IMG/VR virus record: IMGVR_UViG_3300023118_000008
Coordinates: 1 to 28,187 of that record
DNA length: 28,187 bases
Origin: a virus
Strand: one strand, 5' to 3'
Positions 16,713-22,966 of this stretch are shown here, in pieces. Position 1 is the stretch's first letter; each line of letters opens with the position of its first letter. Below the pieces are notes generated by a model, which saw nothing but the letters and a program-made list of their open reading frames with translations, was not told the DNA's origin and made no database searches. The position numbers and the translations under genes are program-made.

Positions 16713-16947
16713 CTTCTGTTACCTTTCCTATGACACCCAAATCAGAGTTCATAATCCAAAGACCTTCAATGCTTTCATACTTGATCTTGGCATGCTCGTT
16801 CTTTGTAAATATTAAGACATTGTCTCCTTTTTTATAAAAGGAATCCTCTCCTGCAAATAAAACTTGCACTATGGAAGATGTTCCCGCCAAAGGTTCTGAG
16901 CTTATGTTTGATACGATTAATTTTTTTCCAGGGAATTTCAAGTTCAT
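16705..16947 (-). CDS. GroES-like mini-protein (tentative)
   Basis: This encodes 80 residues and is predicted all beta. The order KKLIVSNIS (8-16), a loop with PLAGTSS (19-25) in the place of the GroES mobile loop, IVQVLFAGE (26-34), YKKGDNVLIFTKN (38-50) and a closing strand with LGVIGKV follows the GroES barrel layout, where a GD-x-V-L motif is diagnostic. Phages such as T4 encode their own co-chaperonin for capsid folding, which would fit a late gene. Similarity is weak and the protein is shorter than host GroES (about 95 residues). It overlaps the upstream gene by an unusual 116 bases around an A7 run. Confidence 0.45.
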   Translation of the reverse strand: MNLKFPGKKLIVSNISSEPLAGTSSIVQVLFAGEDSFYKKGDNVLIFTKNEHAKIKYESIEGLWIMNSDLGVIGKVTEDE

Positions 16948-17245
16948 TTTTATGGGTGTCTATTATTGAGTTTATAGTTTGTAAAAATTCTTTTCTTCTT
17001 TGCCTGAATTGTGGTTTTTTACTAAATGGGAAATCATCGAACTCAATATAGCCTATTGACAAATCTTTATAGGTTATTATTATAAGCCCGATTCCTTCTA
17101 GGAGCCTTCTTGGAATAAAAATACCGTAATCGCCTTTCAAGTAGTAAGACATTTTTGAATTTTTCTTATCCAGCTCAAAACCTTGCAATTCCGATTTTAA
17201 AACATTTACAAATTTCGTGTAATATTGCTGCTTCACGTTATTCAT
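16832..17245 (-). CDS. First gene of the leftward operon, unknown; C-terminus doubtful
   Basis: This encodes 137 residues of unknown family. Residues 1-106 look like a normal alpha/beta protein (YYLKGDYGIFIPRRLLEGIG, LIIITYKDLSIGYIEFDDF). From Lys107 the frame runs through AAAAAAA and continues for about 31 residues of basic, Cys-containing sequence lying entirely over the start of the next gene, giving a 116-base overlap. A one-base change in that run would end the protein at once or join it to the next frame, so the final 30 residues may be an artefact or a slippage product. The promoter box lies so close to the ATG at 17245 that the mRNA may be leaderless. Confidence 0.6.
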   Translation of the reverse strand: MNNVKQQYYTKFVNVLKSELQGFELDKKNSKMSYYLKGDYGIFIPRRLLEGIGLIIITYKDLSIGYIEFDDFPFSKKPQFRQRRKEFLQTINSIIDTHKNELEIPWKKINRIKHKLRTFGGNIFHSASFICRRGFLL

Positions 17246-17250
17246 CCTGA

Positions 17251-17281
17251 CAAAGATATAAATATATATTTAACTAGGCAA
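17251..17281 (-). promoter_or_regulatory. Leftward promoter for the packaging and virion operon
   Basis: On the minus strand TTG (17281-17279) is followed after 20 bases by TATCTTTG (17258-17251). The -7 box is identical to those of the two rightward promoters nearby. Transcription would start only a few bases beyond 17251, at or next to the ATG at 17245. Confidence 0.65.
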
Positions 17282-17327
17282 GATAATTAACTAAACTTTA
17301 ACTCAATGTAAATATTCTATTTATGAA

Positions 17328-17359
17328 TTTGGTTATTTGGATTTTAGTTTGTATCTTTG
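17328..17359 (+). promoter_or_regulatory. Rightward early promoter 1
   Basis: TTTG (17328-17331), 20-base spacer, TATCTTTG (17352-17359): a close match to the Bacteroidota consensus. It ends 22 bases before the ATG at 17382. It rules out a TTG start at 17337, which would place the promoter inside the coding region. It is divergent from the leftward promoter, with about 50 bases between their -33 boxes. Confidence 0.75.
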
Positions 17360-17381
17360 CGGGAAGAAAAAAGAAATAGAA

Positions 17382-17594
17382 ATGCAAAAAGACAAGCTCG
17401 GATTCTTCGAGTATAAAGAAGTTATCTACGGTTTCTTGAATGAGCTGATTTTAAATTCTTTCGCGGAAGAAAAAATAGAAGAGATACTCTACTCTCTTTG
17501 GAACAGCTACTACACAAGCCAAGTAAAAGAAATCTCAATAAAAAGAGATGCCCAAGTTTTAGAAACGGCATTATTCTTCTTAATCAAAGGTTAA
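17382..17594 (+). CDS. Small early protein, unknown
   Basis: From ATG 17382 this encodes 70 residues (MQKDKLGFFEYKEVIYGFL at the start). It is helical and slightly acidic, with alternating hydrophobic stretches but no clear membrane segment. An in-frame TTG at 17337 would add 15 residues but lies within the promoter, so the ATG is chosen. It is the first gene behind rightward promoter 1 and is followed by a second promoter, so it is probably made early and on a short transcript. Small first early genes in phages often act on host factors; nothing here proves that. Confidence 0.65.
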   Translation: MQKDKLGFFEYKEVIYGFLNELILNSFAEEKIEEILYSLWNSYYTSQVKEISIKRDAQVLETALFFLIKG

Positions 17595-17598
17595 ACTG

Positions 17599-17630
17599 TT
17601 TGGTTTTAAGTATTTTAATTCCTATCTTTG
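17599..17630 (+). promoter_or_regulatory. Rightward early promoter 2
   Basis: TTTG (17599-17602), 20-base spacer, TATCTTTG (17623-17630). Both boxes and the spacing are identical to rightward promoter 1. It starts five bases after the stop of the 70-residue gene and faces a 160-base non-coding leader before the next ATG. Confidence 0.75.
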
Positions 17631-17636
17631 ATTATT

Positions 17637-17790
17637 ATTACGCGTGTGAAGGGGAAGTCACACAAAACATAGAATTTTAAAGGTTATAATTGTTGTAGCA
17701 CTCTTTTATAAACCACATCATAACAGTATTTAAAAATTACCCTGTTAGATAAAAACCAGTGCTACTTTAGGTTTTTATTTTTCGGGGCTT
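17637..17790 (+). ncRNA. Candidate structured RNA or leader with complementary loops
   Basis: This is the 170-base stretch between promoter 2 and the ATG at 17801, with no coding frame of note. Inverted repeats are GTGTGA/TCACAC (17644-17649 with 17658-17663); GGTTATAA with TTATAAACC (17682-17689 with 17706-17714, one bulge); TAACAG/CTGTTA (17721-17726 with 17742-17747); and ATAAAAACC/GGTTTTTAT (17749-17757 with 17770-17778). GTAGCAC (17695-17701) in the second loop is the exact complement of GTGCTAC (17759-17765) in the last loop, so the two could kiss or form alternative pairings. The last stem is followed by TTTTTCGGGGCTTTTTT, so it may act as a terminator or attenuator. No known family is recognised. 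Confidence 0.45.
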
Positions 17791-17800
17791 TTTTATTTTA

Positions 17801-18706
17801 ATGCAAAAAGTTTTCAGATTGCCATCACAATTATATTTTGATCTGTTTTCTACTCCTGAGTTATCAGGAGACAAACTTATTGCTGTTTACTCAATCTTGA
17901 AAACCTCAAGAAATGGTGAAGTAAAATATTATGCTTACAAAGCTAAAAATAATAAATTTGTTAGTGGATATTCTCTTTTGAGAGCAAAAACTAACATATC
18001 GTTGAAGACATTAAAAAAATATGTTCCTGCATTAATAGAAAAAGGTTTATGTCATTTTGACGAAAACGGAGATTTTGTATTATTAGGAAATAAGAAAGTT
18101 AAAGAATTATATACAAGAAAGCTTGTACCTGTTGTTATAGGTGAAAGTTTTCTTGATACTGCCCTAAAAGTAATGTCTGTAAGAATCCACTCGAAAGAGG
18201 GATATCAAAAGAAAGAAATTGCAAAAAAACTAACTCGAAGTGAACAACTAAAGCAAGTGGTTGATAAATCTAATACAAACGCGGGAAAAAGAGCCCTAAA
18301 GCGTTCTGTAAAGGATGAGTCAGTTATTATCGAGAAAACTGTTTTATCGTTGCAAGGATTTTCTAAATTAAAAGACGGAACTTTAGACAATAAATCTAAA
18401 GGGTATTATTGGAAGAAAAAATTAAAAGCAAAAGGGTTGGTTAAGACTTCAAGAAGATTTGAAGAAATTGAAAAAATGTCTTTCTCAGAATACCAGTATT
18501 TAAAATCTGTCTTTGGTTTGCAAAGAGCGGAGACTTACAATAATGGATTTTTGTGTAGAGAAACTATTTCTTCTTTTTCGGCGGTGGATTTAACCAAAAA
18601 GGAAATTAAATTAGAAATTAAAGTTTCTCCTAGAAAACCATCAAAGAAGCCTATCAGATTAGACTTTGATATGATTAAGTTTTGGGAAAGTGGGGCAGGA
18701 AATTAA
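17801..18706 (+). CDS. Winged-helix early protein (replication initiator or regulator)
   Basis: This encodes 301 residues. Residues 55-98 form a likely winged helix (SLLRAKTNISLKTLKKYVPA, then LIEKGLCHFDENGDFVLLG), in which helix, recognition helix and a glycine-led wing are all visible. A second helical and wing-like unit occurs around 190-235 (FSKLKDGTLDNKSKGYYWKK, then LKAKGLVKTSRRF). Two winged helices separated by a basic linker are the layout of plasmid and phage replication initiators, but also of some transcription regulators. It is the first gene after promoter 2 and the structured leader, at the origin-proximal edge of the replication cluster, which favours initiator or early regulator. 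No replication origin iterons are visible nearby. Confidence 0.6.
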   Translation: MQKVFRLPSQLYFDLFSTPELSGDKLIAVYSILKTSRNGEVKYYAYKAKNNKFVSGYSLLRAKTNISLKTLKKYVPALIEKGLCHFDENGDFVLLGNKKVKELYTRKLVPVVIGESFLDTALKVMSVRIHSKEGYQKKEIAKKLTRSEQLKQVVDKSNTNAGKRALKRSVKDESVIIEKTVLSLQGFSKLKDGTLDNKSKGYYWKKKLKAKGLVKTSRRFEEIEKMSFSEYQYLKSVFGLQRAETYNNGFLCRETISSFSAVDLTKKEIKLEIKVSPRKPSKKPIRLDFDMIKFWESGAGN

Positions 18707-18752
18707 ACCCCTTGCTTTAGTTGGTGTTAATAAAATACAGTGAGACAAAATT

Positions 18753-19016
18753 ATGAGAGAAAGTTGGAAAGACTACAAGGCTAAACTTGTATTATTAGGC
18801 TATTCGAAAGAGGAAATAAAAGCCGTAAAAGAGATTAGGGAAAAAGCTGAGCATTGTACTTTTGAGCAGTTTCGTGAACTTTATATGCAAGGCGTAGTTA
18901 AACGCACAAGAAAACTAAAGATTCCACGTAATATATATGTAACAGAAGACGGAAAATTATGGGCTTTAAGCCACTACTATAAAAGGTATGAATATGTTGG
19001 ATATTTTAATAGTTAA
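18753..19016 (+). CDS. Small protein upstream of GIY-YIG gene, unknown
   Basis: This encodes 87 residues. The N-terminus is helical (SWKDYKAKLVLLGYSKEEIKA) and the C-terminus is a beta-type segment (KIPRNIYVTEDGKLWALSHY), rich in Tyr and Arg. No family is recognised. The gap to the upstream gene (46 bases) has no consensus promoter. Its stop lies two bases before the ATG of the repeat-containing endonuclease. The tail could bind nucleic acid, but this is only suggested by composition. Confidence 0.6.
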   Translation: MRESWKDYKAKLVLLGYSKEEIKAVKEIREKAEHCTFEQFRELYMQGVVKRTRKLKIPRNIYVTEDGKLWALSHYYKRYEYVGYFNS

Positions 19017-19018
19017 TT

Positions 19019-20230
19019 ATGGGAAAATTAAAATGGACATATGAAGCTTGCAAAGAAGAGGCTTTAAAGTATACTACTAGAAATCAATATTCTAAAAATT
19101 CAGCTAGTTCATATAACTCAGCTAGAGAGCATAAATGGTTAAACGATATCTGTTCTCATATGAATTACGAACAGCTTCCCAAAAACTATTGGACTAAAGA
19201 GATATGTCAATTAGAGTCTCTAAAATATTCATCAAAAGTTGATTTCAAATTAAATTCACCAACTGCATATTCTACAGCTAGGAAGAGAAAATGGTTTAAC
19301 GAGATATGTTCACATATGGAAGTTACAAGAAAACCTAATGGATATTGGACAAAAGATAGGTGTAAAGAGGAGGCATTAAAATATACAAACTGCACAGACT
19401 TCCAAAAAAGTTGCTCAAGCGCATATAATACTTCTTTAAAAAATCAATGGTATTGTGAAATAACTAGTCATTTCGAACTAAAAGGTAATTGGTATAAAAG
19501 ATTCATTTATGCGTACGAATTTATAGATGGTAGTGTTTATGTGGGATTAACTTATAATATAGAAGAAAGGAGAATATCCCATAATATAAGCGGAAGTGTG
19601 TTTGAATACATAACTAAAACTGGTTACACATTTAATTTTGTGCAGATAACACCAGAACCTGTTGATGTTGAAGATGCTAAAAAACTAGAAGCTTATTATT
19701 TAGATAAATACATTAAAGAGGGTTGGAAACCTCTGAATAAAAATAAAGCAGGAGGAGTTGGAGGAAACAGTCTAAAATGGACAATTGAGAATTTAAGAAC
19801 AGAAGCACTTAAGTATAACTACAGAGGAGAATTTACAACTAAAAGTCCTTCCGCTTATAACGCGGCTTTAAAAAGAGGGTTATTAGATAGTATTTGTTCC
19901 CATATGACTAGAAAGCATAAAGAAAAAGCAGTATATTCTTTAGAGAAATGTATAGAAATATCTTGTAGATATACTAATATGAGAGACTTTGTAAAAGCAG
20001 AACCCGCCGCATACCACGCTGTCTTAAAAAATAAATGGCAGGAATTTCTATGTGAAACCTTAATTAGAAAAAGGAATGTTAAGAACTATTGGGATTATGA
20101 TAAATGCATAGAAATTTCTAAAGATTTTAAATCTTTTACAGAATTAAGAAATAAACATTATGGTGCGTATAAGTTAATTCTAAAAATGGGTTGGCAAGAG
20201 CGGATAAAAAATAAATTTAAAAATGATTAG
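19019..20230 (+). CDS. GIY-YIG endonuclease with six flanking DNA-binding-type repeats
   Basis: This encodes 403 residues. The centre (160-250) is a GIY-YIG nuclease: FIYAYEF (162-168), YVGLT (174-178), Arg184, His188, Glu224 in LEAYYLDKY, and PLN at 238-240, all expected catalytic positions. On each side lie three copies of a 43-residue repeat (about 6-48, 58-100, 110-152, then 254-296, 306-348, 358-400) with the pattern W-T-x-x-x-C-x-x-E-A-x-K-Y, then an aromatic, Ser/Ala-Tyr, Ala, Lys/Arg-x-x-W-x-x-x-I-C-S-H-M. Such repeats accompany phage homing endonucleases and probably bind DNA. It overlaps the helicase gene by eight bases. It could be a free-standing homing endonuclease spreading within the early region. 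Confidence 0.8.
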   Translation: MGKLKWTYEACKEEALKYTTRNQYSKNSASSYNSAREHKWLNDICSHMNYEQLPKNYWTKEICQLESLKYSSKVDFKLNSPTAYSTARKRKWFNEICSHMEVTRKPNGYWTKDRCKEEALKYTNCTDFQKSCSSAYNTSLKNQWYCEITSHFELKGNWYKRFIYAYEFIDGSVYVGLTYNIEERRISHNISGSVFEYITKTGYTFNFVQITPEPVDVEDAKKLEAYYLDKYIKEGWKPLNKNKAGGVGGNSLKWTIENLRTEALKYNYRGEFTTKSPSAYNAALKRGLLDSICSHMTRKHKEKAVYSLEKCIEISCRYTNMRDFVKAEPAAYHAVLKNKWQEFLCETLIRKRNVKNYWDYDKCIEISKDFKSFTELRNKHYGAYKLILKMGWQERIKNKFKND

Positions 20231-21602
20231 ATACCAATTAAGAGAGAATCAAAAAGAATCAGTTGAGATAGGCTTGAAAGAACTTACAAATCCAAAAGGT
20301 TGTAAATCAGTACTTTGTCTACCAGTAGCTTACGGTAAAAGCCTCTGTATATCCGAGATAGTTAGAAGGCTTCCAGAAGACGGTAATATATTATGTATGA
20401 GCCCTAACGAAGAATTGTTGGTACAAGGTATCTCAAAAATAGAGTCTTTTGGAACCGTGCCTAACGCCTATAGTGCTTCTATTAACCGAAAAGAGTTTGG
20501 TAGAGTAGTGTATGCCACAAATGGATCTGTAAGTGAGGATTTTTTAAGGCAAGCTAATATCAAGTACGTACTTTGGGATGAAGCTGACTATAGTTCTAAA
20601 GGAGGTAGTGTTTTAGCTGAGAAACTTAAAAAAGCAGGGATAAAAAACATATTAGGATTGAGCGGTACACCCGTATACCTAGAGTCAGGTCAAGATGGCT
20701 CTGTTGTAAAAATAATGACAAGGACTAAAGGCAAATTATTTAATAATATTGCCCAAGTTGTTCAAATGAAAGAAATGACTGAATTGGGATATTGGACACC
20801 TTTGAAATTTATAACAGAGAAAATAGAACAATCTGACTTAAAACTTAATTCCACAGGTGTAGAATATACCGAAGACTCAGTTGCTGAATTTAGTATAAAG
20901 AATGATATTATAGATAAAATAAAAAATAAACTTGAGATAATTGGAAATGAGTCTGTATTGATTTTTGTAAATGGTGTAAATAATGTAGAAGAAATTGCAA
21001 GAGAGACAAATTCTGTTTACGTACATTCAAAATTAAATAAGAAACTCAGAAAGGAATATGTAGAGGGATTCCTAAGTGGAAAATATAAAAGGATGGTTAA
21101 TGATTCGATTCTCCAAGTTGGTTTTGACCTGACATCTTTACAAAATATTATCGATGCAAACCCAACTGCTTCGATTAGGAACTATATACAGCGGATAGGA
21201 AGGCTTGTAAGATTACACAAGGGAAAAGAATTTGGCAGAGTATTCGACATATCAGGGAACTATCAAAGGTTTGGAGATTTAACAGAAATAACCTACGAGT
21301 ACATAAAAGGTTACGGTTGGGGATTATTCAGTGGAGATAAACTACTTACAGACGTACCTGCGGGCTCAAAAGAAATAACAACAAAAGAGTATTTACTTAA
21401 ACACGGAAAGCCTAAAAGCACTCAATTTGAATTTACAGAAGAACACAACGGTTCAGATAAACTATTGAATGGGAAATTTCAAGGGAAAAGCTTAAAACAG
21501 CTCTACTTTAGAAACAGATGGTATTTGAAATATCTTTACGAAAGTGGGTATACTTCGGCGAACAAAAAGATAGAAGAAACTTTGAAGTTAATGTTTGGTT
21601 AA
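20223..21602 (+). CDS. SF2 DNA helicase
   Basis: This encodes 459 residues with the motifs of superfamily 2 helicases: Q-like N-terminus YQLRENQKESVEIGLKE, Walker A LPVAYGKS (33-40), motif II DEAD (119-122), motif III SGT (147-149), motif V VNDSILQVGFDL (292-303) and motif VI QRIGRLVR (323-330). It resembles UvsW-type phage helicases that act on branched DNA or restart replication. The C-terminal 110 residues are poorly conserved. Start ATG 20223 overlaps the upstream endonuclease stop. It is probably active with the recombinase and NinG-like nuclease downstream. No primase motif is visible in this protein. Confidence 0.88.
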   Translation: MIRYQLRENQKESVEIGLKELTNPKGCKSVLCLPVAYGKSLCISEIVRRLPEDGNILCMSPNEELLVQGISKIESFGTVPNAYSASINRKEFGRVVYATNGSVSEDFLRQANIKYVLWDEADYSSKGGSVLAEKLKKAGIKNILGLSGTPVYLESGQDGSVVKIMTRTKGKLFNNIAQVVQMKEMTELGYWTPLKFITEKIEQSDLKLNSTGVEYTEDSVAEFSIKNDIIDKIKNKLEIIGNESVLIFVNGVNNVEEIARETNSVYVHSKLNKKLRKEYVEGFLSGKYKRMVNDSILQVGFDLTSLQNIIDANPTASIRNYIQRIGRLVRLHKGKEFGRVFDISGNYQRFGDLTEITYEYIKGYGWGLFSGDKLLTDVPAGSKEITTKEYLLKHGKPKSTQFEFTEEHNGSDKLLNGKFQGKSLKQLYFRNRWYLKYLYESGYTSANKKIEETLKLMFG

Positions 21603-21659
21603 AATCTTAGCTAATCTAAAGTTATTTGATTACTTTTACCATACAATAATAAACAAGAA

Positions 21660-21911
21660 ATGGAAGAAGTAGAAGACCAAAGAATTATGGAATTAATAGC
21701 TCCATTTTTTCTTGAAAATGATTTTTACGCGCATAAAAACAAATTCAAAAACGAAAAGTGCACCGTAACAGTAGACTTAGAAGAAGAGTACTATATTATA
21801 GAATGGAAAAATAACTGGATGTCAACTGAAAGCTTGAATCTAATGTATTTAGTTGGAGCTTTAGTTTGCCAAGGGTTAATTAAAAAAGATTTTAAATGGA
21901 AGATAAAATAA
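21660..21911 (+). CDS. Small acidic protein, unknown
   Basis: This encodes 83 residues, acidic at the N-terminus (MEEVEDQRIMELIAPFFLEN), with a beta hairpin (TVDLEEEYYIIEWKN) and a short hydrophobic helix (LNLMYLVGALVCQGL). No family is known. A 57-base gap separates it from the helicase gene, without a consensus promoter. Its end overlaps the next gene start by 16 bases. Confidence 0.6.
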   Translation: MEEVEDQRIMELIAPFFLENDFYAHKNKFKNEKCTVTVDLEEEYYIIEWKNNWMSTESLNLMYLVGALVCQGLIKKDFKWKIK

Positions 21912-21912
21912 T
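21896..21912 (+). repeat. 17-base repeated gene start, copy 1
   Basis: ATGGAAGATAAAATAAT occurs here at the start of the 63-residue gene and again at 22095-22111 at the start of the 102-residue gene. Both copies encode MEDKI followed by a hydrophobic residue, with no similarity further on. Confidence 0.9.
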
Positions 21913-22087
21913 AACATACTCAAATGTTATCGGCAATAAAAAAGGAGAGGTTAGGATTAATACGTTAGAAGACTTATTAAATTTTAGAAAAACTACAGCA
22001 AAAGGAGAAGAAATAATTATAAGTAGATGGACTTCAGAGGAAGATAATGTATTTGAATTGGAAATTTATGACTCTTATAGAGAATAA
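21896..22087 (+). CDS. Small protein, unknown
   Basis: This encodes 63 residues. It opens with MEDKIITYSNV and is mainly beta strand. Its first 17 bases are identical to the start of the 102-residue gene at 22095. It overlaps the upstream gene by 16 bases, and the next gene begins eight bases after its stop. No function can be assigned. Confidence 0.55.
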   Translation: MEDKIITYSNVIGNKKGEVRINTLEDLLNFRKTTAKGEEIIISRWTSEEDNVFELEIYDSYRE

Positions 22088-22094
22088 TAGATAT

Positions 22095-22111
22095 ATGGAA
22101 GATAAAATAAT
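22095..22111 (+). repeat. 17-base repeated gene start, copy 2
   Basis: This copy is identical to 21896-21912 over ATGGAAGATAAAATAAT, then the sequence diverges completely. It marks the preferred start of the 102-residue zinc-ribbon-like protein. Confidence 0.9.
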
Positions 22112-22403
22112 TTTAAATCATAAAGCATTAAAGTGCGACCACTGTGATTATAGAGACGATACAGTTGAAAGATATCAATATGAATCCATGATTAACAGAG
22201 CTTGTCTTCAATGTGGCGAAAATCTTTTGACTTTAGAAGATTACAATAATGTTTTGGTTTTAGAACAGGCTGTGAGAATGACTAATAATTTATCAGAGGA
22301 GCAGATCGCAGAAATGACGGCGGGAATAAGTAAAGAAACAGAAGAAAAACTTAAAACTTGGCTAGTAGATACTCATAAAGATATAACATTTACAGAAAAA
22401 TGA
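22095..22403 (+). CDS. Small zinc-ribbon-like protein, unknown
   Basis: From ATG 22095 this encodes 102 residues. Cysteines pair as CDHC (14-17) and CLQC (37-40), a classical zinc-ribbon spacing. The C-terminal half is helical and acidic (LSEEQIAEMTAGISKETEEK). An ATG 48 bases earlier is in frame but overlaps the upstream gene, and the 22095 start shares its first 17 bases with the neighbour's start, so the shorter form is chosen. It could act as a nucleic-acid-binding accessory of replication. Confidence 0.65.
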   Translation: MEDKIILNHKALKCDHCDYRDDTVERYQYESMINRACLQCGENLLTLEDYNNVLVLEQAVRMTNNLSEEQIAEMTAGISKETEEKLKTWLVDTHKDITFTEK

Positions 22404-22588
22404 AAATATTCATAACAGAAGATACAGACTCAGAAATGATTAGGATAGTTACAGAAGAGGGTAAGCATTTATTTGAAGGTAATTATTGGGATTTTGATTT
22501 CTGTGGTAAAAACATACAAAAACTTCTTAAAAACGCGGGACTAAAAGTAGAATTAACAGAATTGAATTATGATGAGTGGTACAAGTAA
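22400..22588 (+). CDS. Small protein, unknown
   Basis: This encodes 62 residues: a beta start (MKIFITEDTDSEMIRIVTEE), then an aromatic acidic turn (NYWDFDFCG), then a short helix. No family is recognised. Its ATG overlaps the upstream stop (ATGA), implying coupled translation. Its own end overlaps the next gene by 20 bases. Confidence 0.55.
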   Translation: MKIFITEDTDSEMIRIVTEEGKHLFEGNYWDFDFCGKNIQKLLKNAGLKVELTELNYDEWYK

Positions 22589-22781
22589 TATAGAATATCT
22601 TTTGGCGCAAGAAAAAACTTCAAAAGAAGAAGCACAGTTTGAACTTAACGAACTTGATAAGCTAGATACAAGCAAATTTGATGCTTTTGAGGCACAAAAA
22701 TTGGAAGAGAAAATACAAATGCTTCAACTAGAAGTAACTCTAAGAAACGGATTTATTTCAGATTTAGAAAATTTATTATGA
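22569..22781 (+). CDS. Small coiled-coil protein, unknown
   Basis: This encodes 70 residues (or 69 from the second ATG at 22572). The body is a continuous amphipathic helix (FELNELDKLDTSKFDAFEA, then LEEKIQMLQLEVTLRNGF), likely a dimeric coiled coil. The stop overlaps the following ATG (ATGA), and this junction is repeated almost exactly at 26009-26026. A structural or anti-host role is possible; nothing more can be read. Confidence 0.6.
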   Translation: MMSGTSNIEYLLAQEKTSKEEAQFELNELDKLDTSKFDAFEAQKLEEKIQMLQLEVTLRNGFISDLENLL

Positions 22782-22782
22782 A
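22765..22782 (+). repeat. 18-base repeated stop/start junction, copy 1
   Basis: TAGAAAATTTATTATGAA spans the end of one gene (last residues ENLL) and the ATGA start of the next. An identical 18-base copy lies at 26009-26026, at another gene junction 3.2 kb away. Confidence 0.9.
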
Positions 22783-22966
22783 AGAATTTAAAAGCATAGA
22801 TAAGTTTAGAATAACTGGCAGAGGCGAAGTAATAACAGTAAAGCTCGAAGATACAGACAATATAGTAGGTCAAACAGTTCTTATAGACGGAGAAGAATAT
22901 AAAGTCAGAGGAGTTGAATCTATGGGTAAAATTAAAGTTGGAAGTTTTGTAGGACTGCTTGTATGA
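22778..22966 (+). CDS. Mini-protein resembling elongation factor Tu domain II
   Basis: This encodes 62 residues, all beta. ITGRGEVITVKLED (12-25), IVGQTVLIDGEEYKVRGVES (29-48), then KVGSFVGLLV (53-62) follow, in order and spacing, the hallmark strands of the beta barrel called domain II of EF-Tu and related translation GTPases: ITGRG-x-V, G-x-x-V-x-I, K-V-x-G-V-E and G-x-x-V-G-L-L. The GTPase domain is absent. The fold could bind tRNA ends, ribosome, toxin or host EF-Tu partners, but any role is inference. It sits between a coiled-coil gene and the NinG-like gene, with four-base overlaps on both sides. Confidence 0.65.
   Translation: MKEFKSIDKFRITGRGEVITVKLEDTDNIVGQTVLIDGEEYKVRGVESMGKIKVGSFVGLLV

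Noticed and set aside
17337-17381. TTG-initiated extension of the 70-residue early gene
   Set aside because: The extra 15 codons cover the spacer and -7 box of a very good promoter, so they would not be transcribed from it; the ATG at 17382 is preferred.
17637-17800. tRNA gene in the leader region
   Set aside because: No T-loop consensus and no acceptor stem or anticodon arm of tRNA size could be fitted.
22047-22094. Longer N-terminus for the zinc-ribbon-like gene
   Set aside because: It overlaps the preceding gene, and the later ATG begins the duplicated 17-base start sequence.
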